The notes under the pieces: generated by a model
What the model saw: the letters and a program-made list of their open reading frames with translations, nothing else
Told to the model about the DNA's origin: nothing
Databases searched by the model: none
Assembly (NCBI RefSeq): GCF_004919085.1
Contig: NZ_STGL01000002.1
Coordinates: forward strand, 1 to 64,000
Origin: Nocardioides sp. GY 10127
GTDB taxonomy: Bacteria > Actinomycetota > Actinomycetes > Propionibacteriales > Nocardioidaceae
Direction of reading: 5' to 3'
DNA: 64,000 bases
Shown: positions 41,034-50,184 of the stretch, piece after piece
Numbering within the stretch: position 1 is the first letter of the stretch
How the letters are laid out: the number at the start of each line of letters is the position of its first letter
Translations under genes and position numbers: made by a program

Positions 41034-43259
41034 ATGGCGACCGACTCCTCCCCTCAGGCCGACCAGCCCACCCAGCCGCCACTCGCCGCGGTGCGGACGA
41101 CGAGCCGCGAGATCCACGGCCGGGTGCGGACCGACGACTACGAGTGGCTGCGCGCGAAGGACTCCGAGGAGGTCACCGCGCACCTGGCCGCGGAGAACGC
41201 CTGGACGCAGGCCCGCACGTCCCACCTGGCCGACCTGCGCGAGCGCCTGTTCGAGGAGATCAGGTCCCGGACCCGCGAGACGGACCTCTCGGTGCCGACG
41301 CGCAACCGGGGCCACTGGTACTACGCCCGCTCGTTCGAGGGTCGCGAGTACGGCGCCACCTGCCGGGTGCCGGTGAGCGATCCCGACGACTGGACGCCGC
41401 CGACCCCCGCCGAGCACTGCAGCCACGACGAGCCCGCCCTGCCCGGCGAGGAGGTCCTGCTCGACCTCGACGCGATGGCCGAGGGCCACGAGTTCTTCTC
41501 CCTGGGCGGCGCGGCCATCAGCCCCGATGGCTCCCGCCTCGCGTGGGCCGTCGACGTCGTCGGCGACGAGCGGTACACGATCCGCGTCCGGGACCTCGCC
41601 ACCGGCGAGGACCTGCCCGACGTCATCGAGGGCGCGCTCGGCGGCGGCACCTGGGACCGCTCGGGCACGCACCTCTACTACACGACCGTCGACGACTCCT
41701 GGCGCGCGGACAAGGTGTGGCGGCACACCGTGGGCACCTCGCAGGACGCCGACGACCTGGTGCACCACGAGACCGACGAGCGCTTCTTCGTCGGCGTCGG
41801 CCGCACCCGCTCCGACCGCTTCCTCATGATCGCCGCCGGCTCGAAGACCACCTCCGAGTACCGCTTCCTCGACGCCGACGACGAGGCGGCCGGCTGGCAG
41901 GTGTTCGCCGCCCGCGTCGAGGGCGTCGACTACAACCTCGAGCACGCGCGGATCGGCGGCGAGGACTGCTTCCTGGTGCTGCACAACGCCACCGGCCCCG
42001 ACTTCGAGCTCGCCCGGACGCCCGCGGTGCCCACCCCGGCGTCCGCCTGGACCCCGCTCATCGCCCACGACCCCGCCGTGCGGCTCGAGGACGTCGACGC
42101 CTTCGCCACCCACCTGGCGGTGCACCAGCGCAGCGACGGCCTCACCCAGCTGCGCATCCTCGAGCTCGGCCAGGGCCCGGGCGAGGGCGTCACCGACGAC
42201 TACCTGGTGGAGTTCGACGCCGAGGTCTACACGGTCGGCGCCGCCGGCAACCCCGTGTTCGACCAGCCGGTGGTCCGCCTGGGCTTCACCTCGATGGCGG
42301 TGCCGGCGAGCGTCTACGACTACGACGTGCGCACCCGCGAGCTGCACCTCCTGCGCCGCACGCCCGTGCTCGGCGGCTACGACGCCGACGACTACGAGGA
42401 GCACCGGCTCTGGGCGGTCGTCGAGGACGGCACCCGCGTGCCCGTCTCCCTCGTCGCGCGCAAGGGCGCCGCGGCCGACGGCCCGGTCCCGACGCTGCTC
42501 TACGGGTACGGGTCCTACGAGACGTCCATCGACCCCTACTTCTCGATCGCCCGGCTCTCGCTGCTCGACCGGGGCGCCGCGTTCGCCATCGCCCACGTCC
42601 GCGGGGGCGGCGAGATGGGTCGCCGCTGGTACGACGACGGCAAGCTGCTGCGCAAGCAGCACACCTTCTCCGACTTCGTGGCCTGCGCCCAGCACCTCGT
42701 CGACGTGGGCTGGTCGAGCCCCGACACCCTCGTCGCGGAGGGCGCCAGCGCCGGCGGCCTGCTCATGGGCGCCGTCGCGACGCGCGCCCCCGAGCTGTTC
42801 GCCGGGATCGTGGCCGGGGTCCCGTTCGTCGACAACCTCACGACGATGCTGGACGCCAGCCTCCCGCTGACCGTCACGGAGTACGACGAGTGGGGCAACC
42901 CCGAGGCCGACCCCGAGGTCTACGACTACATCGCCGCCTACGCGCCCTACGACACCGTCACCTCCGGGCCGTACCCGCCCATCCTCGCCGAGACGAGCGT
43001 GAACGACACCCGCGTGCTCTACGTGGAGCCGGCCAAGTGGGTCGCGCGCCTGCGGGCGAGCGTGCCGGACCGTCGGCCGGACATCCTGCTGCGCACGGAG
43101 ATGAGCGGCGGCCACGGCGGCGTCTCCGGCCGGTACAAGGCCTGGCGCGACCGGGCCTTCGCGCTCTCGTGGATGCTGGACCGCATGGGCCTGGCCGACG
43201 TGACGCCGCTCGCGTCCGGGGCCCCCTCCGACCCCGCCGCACCCACTGCACAGGTGTGA
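41034..43259 (+). CDS. ptrB: Oligopeptidase B (S9A prolyl oligopeptidase family)
   Basis: A 741-residue cytosolic serine peptidase that cleaves short peptides after basic residues. The N-terminal beta-propeller covers about residues 80-420. The catalytic domain has the nucleophile serine in VAEGASAGGLLMG (about residue 572), the Asp in SVNDTRVLYVEP (about 657) and the His in MSGGHGGVSGR (about 700). The FAIAHVRGGGEMGRRWYDDGK block is typical of oligopeptidase B. ATG 41034 is chosen because the longer frame is antisense to pxpA. A sigma factor gene follows after 193 bases. Confidence 0.92.
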   Translation: MATDSSPQADQPTQPPLAAVRTTSREIHGRVRTDDYEWLRAKDSEEVTAHLAAENAWTQARTSHLADLRERLFEEIRSRTRETDLSVPTRNRGHWYYARSFEGREYGATCRVPVSDPDDWTPPTPAEHCSHDEPALPGEEVLLDLDAMAEGHEFFSLGGAAISPDGSRLAWAVDVVGDERYTIRVRDLATGEDLPDVIEGALGGGTWDRSGTHLYYTTVDDSWRADKVWRHTVGTSQDADDLVHHETDERFFVGVGRTRSDRFLMIAAGSKTTSEYRFLDADDEAAGWQVFAARVEGVDYNLEHARIGGEDCFLVLHNATGPDFELARTPAVPTPASAWTPLIAHDPAVRLEDVDAFATHLAVHQRSDGLTQLRILELGQGPGEGVTDDYLVEFDAEVYTVGAAGNPVFDQPVVRLGFTSMAVPASVYDYDVRTRELHLLRRTPVLGGYDADDYEEHRLWAVVEDGTRVPVSLVARKGAAADGPVPTLLYGYGSYETSIDPYFSIARLSLLDRGAAFAIAHVRGGGEMGRRWYDDGKLLRKQHTFSDFVACAQHLVDVGWSSPDTLVAEGASAGGLLMGAVATRAPELFAGIVAGVPFVDNLTTMLDASLPLTVTEYDEWGNPEADPEVYDYIAAYAPYDTVTSGPYPPILAETSVNDTRVLYVEPAKWVARLRASVPDRRPDILLRTEMSGGHGGVSGRYKAWRDRAFALSWMLDRMGLADVTPLASGAPSDPAAPTAQV

Positions 43260-43270
43260 CCTGGGGCACT

Positions 43271-43284
43271 CCTCACGGGTGAGG
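43271..43284 (+). terminator. Short hairpin after the oligopeptidase gene
   Basis: CCTCAC (43271-43276) and GTGAGG (43279-43284) form a small stem-loop 11 bases past the stop. It is weak. A further stem CCCCTT/AAGGGG lies at 43356-43371. Confidence 0.35.
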
Positions 43285-43384
43285 TGCTGAGAAGACTCTG
43301 AGAGTTCTCCTTGGCTGCAACTCCCGGCCCCGGTCGTTCGTCGGACCTGGTGAAGCCCCTTCCAGAAGGGGTGGGTTGAACCGG

Positions 43385-43411
43385 GGGAATCCGGGCAACC
43401 CCAAGGGCGTT
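43385..43411 (+). promoter_or_regulatory. Sigma-R/sigma-H-type promoter of the second sigma factor gene
   Basis: GGGAAT (43385-43390), 18 bases and GTT (43409-43411). The start codon is 41 bases further on. In Streptomyces and mycobacteria, HrdD/SigB genes are known targets of SigR/SigH, which supports the assignment. Confidence 0.65.
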
Positions 43412-43416
43412 GAGAA

Positions 43417-43438
43417 GCGTGGACGTCGCCGTCCACGC
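43417..43438 (+). other. Leader hairpin before the second sigma factor gene
   Basis: GCGTGGACG (43417-43425) pairs with CGTCCACGC (43430-43438) with a 4-base loop, ending just before the GAGGAGGG ribosome site. It would sit at the 5' end of the transcript from the sigma-R-type promoter. Confidence 0.6.
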
Positions 43439-43452
43439 GCAGAGGAGGGTCC

Positions 43453-44421
43453 ATGGCAACCAGCACCGCAACCCGTAGCACCACGCGCGAGATCGAGGGT
43501 CGCGACAGCGTCGGGCTGTACCTCGACGAGATCGCCCGGAACCCGCTGCTCGACGCCGCCCGCGAGGTCGAGCTCTCCCAGACGATCGAGGCCGGGCTCT
43601 ACGCCCAGCACCTGCTCGACACCGGCCGCGTCGGCCGGGCGAAGGGCGGTGCGCCGGGCCGCGCGACCCGCGAGGAGCTCGAGTACCTCGCGGAGGAGGG
43701 CCAGAAGGCCGTCGACACCTTCATCACGGCGAACCTGCGGCTCGTGGTCTCCATCGCCCGCAAGTACGGCCGTGCACAGATGCCGATGCTCGACCTGATC
43801 CAGGAGGGCAACACCGGCCTCATCCGGGCGGTCGAGAAGTTCGACTACACCAAGGGCTACAAGTTCTCCACGTACGCCACCTGGTGGGTCCGGCAGGCCA
43901 TCACCCGCGGCATCGCCCAGCAGGCCCGCGTCGTCCGGCTCCCCGTCCACGTGGTCGAGGAGCTCAACCAGGTCTCCGGCGCCCGTCGGACGCTCGAGCG
44001 CCAGCTCGGCCGCGACCCGGAGCCCGAGGAGATCGCCTCCGAGCTCGACATGGAGGTCGACCGCGTGATCGACCTGCTCTCGTGGGGCCGTGAGCACGTC
44101 TCGCTCGACACCCCCGTCGACGAGGACGGCGACACCTCGCTCGGCGACCTGATGGCGCAGGAGACCTCCCCCGGGCCGGACCTCACCGTCCTCGACGTCG
44201 AGTCCCGCGACCGGCTCAACAGCCTGGTCGGGCAGCTCGACGACCGTGCGGCCGACATCATCCGCTCGCGGTACGGCCTGGCCGACGGCCGGCAGCACAA
44301 GCTGGCCGACATCGGCGCCAAGCACGGCATCTCCGCCGAGCGCGTGCGCCAGCTGGAGCGGGAGGCGCTGCAGAAGCTGCGTCGCTTCGCCGACCCCGAC
44401 CTGGCCGCCGGCGCCGCCTGA
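43453..44421 (+). CDS. sigB: Group 2 sigma factor (SigB/HrdD-like)
   Basis: A 322-residue RpoD-like factor without the region 1.1 and the Ala/Lys linker of the principal factor. Region 1.2 is DSVGLYLDEIARNPLLDAAREVELSQTIEAGL; regions 2.2-2.4 are [20 protein letters not shown] and TYATWWVRQAITRGI; region 4.2 is KLADIGAKHGISAERVRQLERE. Such non-essential group 2 factors serve stress or stationary phase. The ATG at 43453 has GAGGAGGG just upstream. A GGGAAT-N18-GTT promoter and a hairpin precede it. The gene is convergent with a GH3 gene, separated by a terminator. Confidence 0.92.
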   Translation: MATSTATRSTTREIEGRDSVGLYLDEIARNPLLDAAREVELSQTIEAGLYAQHLLDTGRVGRAKGGAPGRATREELEYLAEEGQKAVDTFITANLRLVVSIARKYGRAQMPMLDLIQEGNTGLIRAVEKFDYTKGYKFSTYATWWVRQAITRGIAQQARVVRLPVHVVEELNQVSGARRTLERQLGRDPEPEEIASELDMEVDRVIDLLSWGREHVSLDTPVDEDGDTSLGDLMAQETSPGPDLTVLDVESRDRLNSLVGQLDDRAADIIRSRYGLADGRQHKLADIGAKHGISAERVRQLEREALQKLRRFADPDLAAGAA

Positions 44422-44426
44422 GCACA

Positions 44427-44444
44427 CCGGCCCGCCCGGGCCGG
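44427..44444. terminator. Hairpin between convergent genes
   Basis: CCGGCCC (44427-44433) and GGGCCGG (44438-44444) form a stem with a 4-base loop in the 34-base gap between the sigma factor and GH3 genes. It can serve both directions. Confidence 0.6.
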
Positions 44445-44455
44445 CAGCAGTCGGC

Positions 44456-45871
44456 TCAGCCCCAGGCCGCCGCGGAGAGATCCGCGGCGGCCTGCTGCGT
44501 CCTGGTGGTGACGTCGGTCGGCACGGCCACCTGGGCCGAGACCCGCGCCTGCCAGGCCTGGAGCGCGACGACGCGGGCGGCGGCCTCCTCGACGCGGTCG
44601 CGCTCAAGGGCCCCGGAGGCCAGGGCGCGGCGCACGCTGTCGTGGGTACCGGCGGTGTCGGCGGGCATGAGCAGCAGGTCGGCGCCCGCCGCCAGCGCCT
44701 TCACCGCGCGTCCGGGGACGGCCATGACCGCCCCCATGCCCATCGAGTCGGTGATCGCGACGCCCGCGAACCCGAGGGTGGAGCGCAGGTAGGTGTAGGC
44801 GGCCGCCGACAGGCTCGTCGGCAGGCCACCGGGAGCCAGCGCCGGGACGTCGAGGTGGCCGACCATCACGGCGGGCGAGCCGACGGCGACGGCCTCCTCG
44901 AACGGGACGAGGTCCCGCTCGCGGAGCTCCGCGAGGCTCTCGGTGATGACCGGGAGCGCCTCGTGGGAGTCGACCGTGGCCGAGCCGTGCCCCGGGAAGT
45001 GCTTGGCGGTGCTGACGATCCCCGCCGCGAGGTACCCGCGCACCGCCTGCCCGACGGCCGTGGCCGCCACCTGCGGGTCCTGTGACGCCGACCGGGTCCC
45101 GATCGTGACGTCCGCGGCGCCGATCGTCACGTCCGCGACGGGGGCGAAGACCCAGGTGAAGCCGAGGTCGCGCATCTCCAGACCGGTCCAGCGCGCCGCC
45201 TCCCGGACCGCGCGGCGCCCCGCGGACCCTGAGGCGGTGATCGCCTGCCCAGCCGTGGCGAAGGACGGGAACGAGGTCGCGACGGCGCGCAGGTGCTCGA
45301 CCGTCCCGCCCTCCTCGTCGGCGCCGATCACGGCGGGCACACCGGGGCGGGACTCGGCCACAGCGGCGGTGACGGCCGCGGTGAGCGCCCGCACCTGGGT
45401 GCTGTCGGAGACCGACTCCGGCGTCACGCACACCCCGGCCAGGCCGAGGGTGCGGACGAGGTCCGCCGGGACGTCCGGGTCCGTGGAGGAGAAGCGGCCC
45501 ACGATCACCTGACCCGCCAGCGCCGACGGCGACATCTCGGCCACGAGGGCACGGGCGTCCTCGAGCTCGCCGACCGTCGGGCCCCAGGCCAGCGGGGTGT
45601 CGGGGTCCGGGGAGGCGGACGCGGAGGTCGAGGCTGAGGCCGACGCAGAGGACGCAGAGGACGCAGAGGCTGCGGACGCGGCGTCGCTACCGGAGTCGGA
45701 CCCGGACAGGTCGGCGACGGCCCGGACGCCGGCCGCGCCACCGTCCCCGCCGCGCAGACCGACCCACGCGCCGGCGGCGCCGGCCGCGGCCACGCCCGCC
45801 ACCGCCCCGGTCACGAGCGCACGGCGACCGGTGGTGCGTGGCGGCGGGTCGGCGCGGTGCCGCCCGCTCAC
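44456..45871 (-). CDS. Glycoside hydrolase family 3 protein (NagZ-like), exported
   Basis: A 471-residue GH3 protein. The N-terminus has RTTGRRALVTGAVAGVAAAGAAGAWVG, which looks like a signal or anchor (possibly Tat, with a TGRRA pair), then a Ser/Ala-rich low-complexity linker of about 40 residues. The catalytic domain has VIGADEEGGTVEHLR, KHFPGHGSATVDSHEALP and the nucleophile Asp in VAITDSMGMGAV. It lacks the C-terminal domain of the GH3 protein at 11893. It starts with GTG 45871, overlapping the coaE stop. Peptidoglycan-derived amino sugars are a plausible substrate. Confidence 0.85.
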   Translation of the reverse strand: MSGRHRADPPPRTTGRRALVTGAVAGVAAAGAAGAWVGLRGGDGGAAGVRAVADLSGSDSGSDAASAASASSASSASASASTSASASPDPDTPLAWGPTVGELEDARALVAEMSPSALAGQVIVGRFSSTDPDVPADLVRTLGLAGVCVTPESVSDSTQVRALTAAVTAAVAESRPGVPAVIGADEEGGTVEHLRAVATSFPSFATAGQAITASGSAGRRAVREAARWTGLEMRDLGFTWVFAPVADVTIGAADVTIGTRSASQDPQVAATAVGQAVRGYLAAGIVSTAKHFPGHGSATVDSHEALPVITESLAELRERDLVPFEEAVAVGSPAVMVGHLDVPALAPGGLPTSLSAAAYTYLRSTLGFAGVAITDSMGMGAVMAVPGRAVKALAAGADLLLMPADTAGTHDSVRRALASGALERDRVEEAAARVVALQAWQARVSAQVAVPTDVTTRTQQAAADLSAAAWG

Positions 45872-46476
45872 GCCCGCCCCGCGCGCTCGGCCAGGTCGGC
45901 GAGGACCTCGCCGACCCGCCGCCGCAGGTCCTCCACCGTCCCCGTGTTCTCCAGGACGTGGGTGGCGACCGCGCGGCGCTGCTCGCTGGTCGCCTGGGCG
46001 GCGATGCGGGAGGCGGCGTCCTCGGGGGTCCAGCCCCGGTCCCCCACCATCCGGGCCACCCGGGTTTCCTCGGGGGCGTCGACGACGAGGACGGCGTCGA
46101 ACTCGCCCGCGCGACCGGTCTCCACGAGGAGCGGGATGTCGTGCACGACGAGCGCGTGCGCGTCGGCGGCCCGGGCAGCGCTCTCGATCTCGGCCGCCCT
46201 GGCCCGCACCAGCGGGTGCAGGATCGCCTCGAGCCGACGGCGGGCGTCGGCGTCCCCGAAGACGATCCGCCCCAGGGCCGGACGGTCGAGCCGCCCGTCG
46301 GCGTCCAGGACGTCCTCGCCGAACTCCCCCACCACGGCGGCGAGCCCGGGGGTGCCGGGCTCCACCACCTCGCGGGCCAGGCCGTCTGCGTCGATCACGA
46401 CCACGCCGGCCTCGGCGAGCACGGCGGCCACCGTGCTCTTCCCCGAGGCCACGCCTCCCGTCAGGCCCACCCGCAT
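45868..46476 (-). CDS. coaE: Dephospho-CoA kinase
   Basis: A 202-residue P-loop kinase that adds the 3'-phosphate in the last step of coenzyme A synthesis. The P-loop is MRVGLTGGVASGKSTVAAVLAEAG at the start; VIDADGLAREVV, LVVHDIPLLVETG and DAVLVVDAPEETRVARMVGDRG are the usual CoaE segments. ATG 46476 is chosen because it puts the P-loop at position 8; an ATG 8 codons earlier has no good support. Confidence 0.93.
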   Translation of the reverse strand: MRVGLTGGVASGKSTVAAVLAEAGVVVIDADGLAREVVEPGTPGLAAVVGEFGEDVLDADGRLDRPALGRIVFGDADARRRLEAILHPLVRARAAEIESAARAADAHALVVHDIPLLVETGRAGEFDAVLVVDAPEETRVARMVGDRGWTPEDAASRIAAQATSEQRRAVATHVLENTGTVEDLRRRVGEVLADLAERAGRA

Positions 46477-46501
46477 GGACCCATCGTAGGAGCCGGTCAC
46501 C

Positions 46502-47131
46502 TCAACCGCGGGGTCGGGACGCCCCGAGGAGGACGACGCGAGCCAGCACCCGCAGCCGGGAGCCCGGTGCCTCCCCCTCGACGGCCTCCTGGAGCAGCGC
46601 CCCGTCGACGCCCGCCATGAGCAGGTCGACGAGCGTCTCGGCGCTCGTGTCGGGCTCCCGGCCCGCGGCGCGCAGGGTGGCCACCAGCAGCGGTCCGAGC
46701 CGCCGGCGCAGGTCCTCGGAGTGCCGGGCCAGGACCACCGCGGCCTCGGGCGAGGCCGCGGAGCGCGCCAGGAGCGACATCCGGGCGGCCGCCCAGGCCG
46801 GTCGCAACGGCAGCACGGCCACGACCTCCTCCACGGCGGCCTCGAGGTCCAGCGGACCGTCGGCCAGACGTCCAGCCACCTCCACCTCGAGGTGGCTCAC
46901 CAGCGCCTCCGCCCGCTCCTCCCAGACGGCGAGGAACAGGGCGTCGAGGTCGGCGAAGTTGGAGTAGAAGGCGCCGCGGGTGAAGCCCGCCCGGCGGCAC
47001 ACGTCCTGCACGCCCCACGAGGTGGACCCGGTCTCGTCCACGAGCTCGGCGGCAGCGGCCACGAGCCGGGCCCGGGTCTCCTCCCGGCGACGCGGCCCTC
47101 GGGCCGCGGCCGGGGTGCTGCTGGTCTCCAC
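46502..47131 (-). CDS. TetR/AcrR-family transcriptional regulator
   Basis: A 209-residue regulator. The helix-turn-helix is RARLVAAAAELVDETGSTSWGVQDVCRRAGFTRGAFYSNF, followed by an all-helical ligand domain. It is divergent from the DUF3533 transporter gene across 83 bases and most likely represses it. GTG 47131 has GGAGG 9 bases upstream; the in-frame ATG farther up would consume the intergenic operator. Confidence 0.88.
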   Translation of the reverse strand: METSSTPAAARGPRRREETRARLVAAAAELVDETGSTSWGVQDVCRRAGFTRGAFYSNFADLDALFLAVWEERAEALVSHLEVEVAGRLADGPLDLEAAVEEVVAVLPLRPAWAAARMSLLARSAASPEAAVVLARHSEDLRRRLGPLLVATLRAAGREPDTSAETLVDLLMAGVDGALLQEAVEGEAPGSRLRVLARVVLLGASRPRG

Positions 47132-47169
47132 GGCGTCATCCTCCCTCCGGGCGTGCTCGACAGCACACT

Positions 47170-47202
47170 CGATGCACTTTGCATTCAATACGTTTTGCAT
47201 CG
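47170..47202. promoter_or_regulatory. Operator-like inverted repeat between the TetR and DUF3533 genes
   Basis: CGATGCA (47170-47176) and TGCATCG (47196-47202) form an inverted repeat with a 19-base spacer, centred in the gap. An inner ATGCA-CTT-TGCAT (47172-47184) is also a palindrome. The sequence is notably AT-rich compared with the surroundings. Confidence 0.55.
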
Positions 47203-47214
47203 TAATGTCGAGAC

Positions 47215-48384
47215 GTGACCTCGAACCCCACCCAGCACCAGCAGCAGCACCAGCCGCAGCACGCCGCCGACGCAGCGTCGGCGCACCACACCCACCTCCC
47301 GCACCACGAGGGCCGCCACGAGGGCCGTCACGAGGGCGAGCGCGCCCCCCGCCACGAGGGCCCCGAGGCCCACTCCCCCTGGCTCTCGCGCCGCACGCTC
47401 GTCCTCGTGGTCGGAGCCCTGCTCCTCCAGCTCGGCTTCGTCGCCGGCTACGTCGGCGCGTTCCACGACCCGACCCCGCACGAGGTGAGCATCGCGGTGG
47501 CCGGCACCGGCGCGGACCAGGTGGCCGCGGCCCTGGACGCGATCGACGGCGACCCGCTCGACGCCACGACGTACGACACCGCGGCCGAGGCGCGGGCCGC
47601 CGTGAAGGACGGCACGGTCAGCGCCGCGCTCGTCCTGCGCCCCGGCCAGGACACCGACCTGCTCGTGGTCGCGTCGGGCGGCGGCTCGTCGCTGGTCACC
47701 GCCGTGGAGACCGTCATCGACGGCGCCGAGGCCCAGCAGGGTCGCACCGTGACGGTGAGCGACGTCGTCCCGATCTCCGACGGCGACGCCCGCGGCCTCT
47801 CCGGCTTCTACCTGGCCCTGGGCTGGGTGGTGGGCGGCTACCTGGTCGCCAGCCTCGTCGGCATCGCCGACGGCTCGCGGGCACGGGGACGCCGGCACGC
47901 CGCCGTCCGCCTCGCGGTCCTAGTGCCCTACTCGCTGCTGGCGGGCTTCGGCGGCGCGTTCCTCGTCTCCGAGCACGTGCTCGACGTCTGGTCCGGGCAC
48001 CTGCTGCCGCTGGGCCTCGTCGGCAGTCTCACCGTGATGGCCGTGGCCGCCGTGACCCTGACGCTGCAGGCCCTCCTGGGCACGCTCGGCATCGGCGCGG
48101 CGATCGCGCTCTTCGTCATCCTCGGCAACCCCAGCGCCGGCGGCGCCTACCAGCAGCAGCTGCTGCCGGCGTTCTACCGGGTCATCGGGCCCTGGCTGCC
48201 CAACGGCGCCGCGACGACCCTGGTGCGCGACACCGTGTACTTCGACGGGCCGCTCGGCGGCACCGGGAACGGGGTCGGGCTCCTGGTGCTCGCCGGCTGG
48301 CTCGTCGTCGGCGCCGTCGGCTCGGTCCTGCTGGTCAGCCGGCCGGCAGCCCCCGCTGCACCTGCTTCAGCGTCCGAGCGGTGA
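47215..48384 (+). CDS. DUF3533 membrane protein (YhgE/Pip-like ABC-2 type), His-rich N-terminus
   Basis: A 389-residue membrane protein. The first 50 residues are hydrophilic with about 15 histidines and a repeated HEGR motif. One helix follows ([23 protein letters not shown]), then an external domain of about 110 residues, then a block of five helices from [20 protein letters not shown] to [19 protein letters not shown]. This layout fits DUF3533/YhgE-Pip permease-like proteins. These are often next to TetR regulators and act in efflux or secretion. The 3' end overlaps the ribH end by 50 bases on the other strand. Confidence 0.75.
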   Translation: MTSNPTQHQQQHQPQHAADAASAHHTHLPHHEGRHEGRHEGERAPRHEGPEAHSPWLSRRTLVLVVGALLLQLGFVAGYVGAFHDPTPHEVSIAVAGTGADQVAAALDAIDGDPLDATTYDTAAEARAAVKDGTVSAALVLRPGQDTDLLVVASGGGSSLVTAVETVIDGAEAQQGRTVTVSDVVPISDGDARGLSGFYLALGWVVGGYLVASLVGIADGSRARGRRHAAVRLAVLVPYSLLAGFGGAFLVSEHVLDVWSGHLLPLGLVGSLTVMAVAAVTLTLQALLGTLGIGAAIALFVILGNPSAGGAYQQQLLPAFYRVIGPWLPNGAATTLVRDTVYFDGPLGGTGNGVGLLVLAGWLVVGAVGSVLLVSRPAAPAAPASASER

Positions 48385-48826
48385 GCAGGGCGGCGCTGGC
48401 CGCCTCGTAGCCCTTGTCCTCGCTCGAGCCCGGCAGCCCGGCACGATCGAGGGCCTGGGCGTCGTCGTCACAGGTGAGGACGCCGAAGCCGATCGCGGTG
48501 GTGTGGTCGAGCGCCACCCGGGTCAGGCCGTCGGTGGCCGCGTTGCAGACGTAGTCGAAGTGCGGCGTCCCGCCGCGGACCACGACGCCCAGCGCGACCA
48601 CGGCGTCGTAGCCCTGGGCCGCGAGGGCACCGCAGACGACCGGCAGCTCGAACGTGCCCGGCACGCGCACGACGGGCGCGTCGACGACCTTGAAGTCCGC
48701 CAGGGCGCGGGCGGCGCCGTCGAGCAGTCCGTCCATCACCTGCGTGTGCCAGGACGCGGCGACGACCGCGACCCGCAGGTCGCTGGCGTCGATGGCCTCG
48801 GTGGTGGGTGCTCCGTGTCCGCTCAT
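48335..48826 (-). CDS. ribH: 6,7-Dimethyl-8-ribityllumazine synthase
   Basis: A 163-residue lumazine synthase that condenses the DHBP-derived butanone phosphate with the ribityl pyrimidine in the penultimate step of riboflavin synthesis. It has [20 protein letters not shown] near residue 20, [17 protein letters not shown] near residue 55, and [25 protein letters not shown] near residue 80, with the catalytic His in the HFDYV segment. The length is normal. Its ATG overlaps the ribBA stop (ATGA), so it is the last gene of the rib operon. Confidence 0.95.
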   Translation of the reverse strand: MSGHGAPTTEAIDASDLRVAVVAASWHTQVMDGLLDGAARALADFKVVDAPVVRVPGTFELPVVCGALAAQGYDAVVALGVVVRGGTPHFDYVCNAATDGLTRVALDHTTAIGFGVLTCDDDAQALDRAGLPGSSEDKGYEAASAALLTARTLKQVQRGLPAG

Positions 48827-50184
48827 GCGTGTGCTCCGTCCTTGTCGGGGGTGGGGGTGGTCCGGGTGGGCAGCTCCGCCTCGAGGTCGGGGAGGACGTG
48901 GCCCATGCGGTCCCGCTTCGTCAGCAGGTACGCGAGGTTGTGGTCGTTGGGGTGGACGGCCATGGGGACGCGCTCGACGACCTCGATGCCGTACTCGGTG
49001 AGGTTCGAGACCTTGTCGGGGTTGTTCGTGAGCAGGCGGACCCGCTCGATCCCCAGGTCGCCGAGCACCTGGCGGGCGGCGCCGTAGTGGCGCGCGTCGG
49101 CCGGCAGGCCGAGGTCGAGGTTGGCGTCGACCGTGTCCCGCCCGCCGTCCTGGAGCTGGTAGGCCTGCAGCTTGGCGAGCAGCCCGATCCCGCGGCCCTC
49201 GTGGCCGCGCAGGTACACGACCACGCCGCGGCCCTCGGCGACGATCCGCTCCAGCGACTCCTCCAGCTGCGGGCCGCAGTCGCAGCGCGCGGAGCCGAAC
49301 ACGTCACCGGTGAGGCACTCGGAGTGGACGCGGGTGAGCACGGGCTCGCCCGAGGACAGGTCCTCGAGGTCGCCGTGGACGAGCGCCACGTGCTCGGAGT
49401 CGTCGACGGTCATCCGGTAGCCGACGGCGGTGAAGTCGCCGTAGCGGGTCGGCAGCGTCGTCACGGCGGCCCGCTCGGCCAGCACCTCGGTGCGGCGGCG
49501 GTAGGCGACGAGGTCCTCGATGGAGACCAGCGCGAGCCCGTGCTCGTCGCAGAACTCCCGCAGCTCGGGGGCGCGCTTCATGCTGCCGTCGTCGTTGACG
49601 ACCTCGACGAGGACGCCGGCCTCGCTGAGCCCGGCCATCCGGGCCAGGTCGACCGCGGCCTCGGTGTGGCCGCGCCGGTTGAGGACGCCGCCCTCGCGGT
49701 AGCGCAGCGGGAAGACGTGGCCGGGGCGGGTGAGCTCCCACGGCTCGGTGGCGGAGTCGGCCAGGACCCGGGCCGTGTGGGCGCGGTCGGCCGCCGAGAT
49801 GCCGGTGGAGACGCCGTCGCGGGCGTCGACCGAGATCGTGTAGGCGGTGCGGAAGGCGTCCTTGTTGTGCGGGGTCATGAGCGGGATCTCGAGCTGGTCG
49901 AGCCGCTTGCCGGGCATCGGCACGCAGATCACGCCGCTGGAGTGGCGGATGGTGAAGGCCATCAGCTCCGGGGTCGCCTTGGAGGCGGCGAAGATGAGGT
50001 CGCCCTCGTTCTCGCGGTCGGTGTCGTCGACCACGACGACCGCCTTGCCGGCCGCGATGTCCGCGATCGCCCGCTCGATGCTGTCGAGGCGGACGCCCCG
50101 CAGGGCGGCGTTGTCGTGCGGCGCGTGCGCGTCGTGGCCGTCCTTGGGGTCGTGCCCGAAGTCCGGGTGGTCTCGGTCGCTCAT
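48823..50184 (-). CDS. ribBA: Bifunctional 3,4-DHBP synthase/GTP cyclohydrolase II
   Basis: A 453-residue fusion. Residues about 30-235 form DHBP synthase ([41 protein letters not shown]). Residues about 240-440 form GTP cyclohydrolase II, with zinc cysteines in [19 protein letters not shown] and the catalytic [12 protein letters not shown]. The N-terminus carries a His/Asp-rich extension of about 25 residues. ATG 50184 is coupled to ribM (ATGA overlap). It supplies both precursors for lumazine synthase. Confidence 0.95.
   Translation of the reverse strand: MSDRDHPDFGHDPKDGHDAHAPHDNAALRGVRLDSIERAIADIAAGKAVVVVDDTDRENEGDLIFAASKATPELMAFTIRHSSGVICVPMPGKRLDQLEIPLMTPHNKDAFRTAYTISVDARDGVSTGISAADRAHTARVLADSATEPWELTRPGHVFPLRYREGGVLNRRGHTEAAVDLARMAGLSEAGVLVEVVNDDGSMKRAPELREFCDEHGLALVSIEDLVAYRRRTEVLAERAAVTTLPTRYGDFTAVGYRMTVDDSEHVALVHGDLEDLSSGEPVLTRVHSECLTGDVFGSARCDCGPQLEESLERIVAEGRGVVVYLRGHEGRGIGLLAKLQAYQLQDGGRDTVDANLDLGLPADARHYGAARQVLGDLGIERVRLLTNNPDKVSNLTEYGIEVVERVPMAVHPNDHNLAYLLTKRDRMGHVLPDLEAELPTRTTPTPDKDGAHA

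Noticed and set aside
43356..43371. CCCCTT/AAGGGG stem as terminator of the oligopeptidase gene
   Set aside because: It is about 100 bases past the stop codon, has no T-run and lies just upstream of the sigma factor promoter; its role is unclear.
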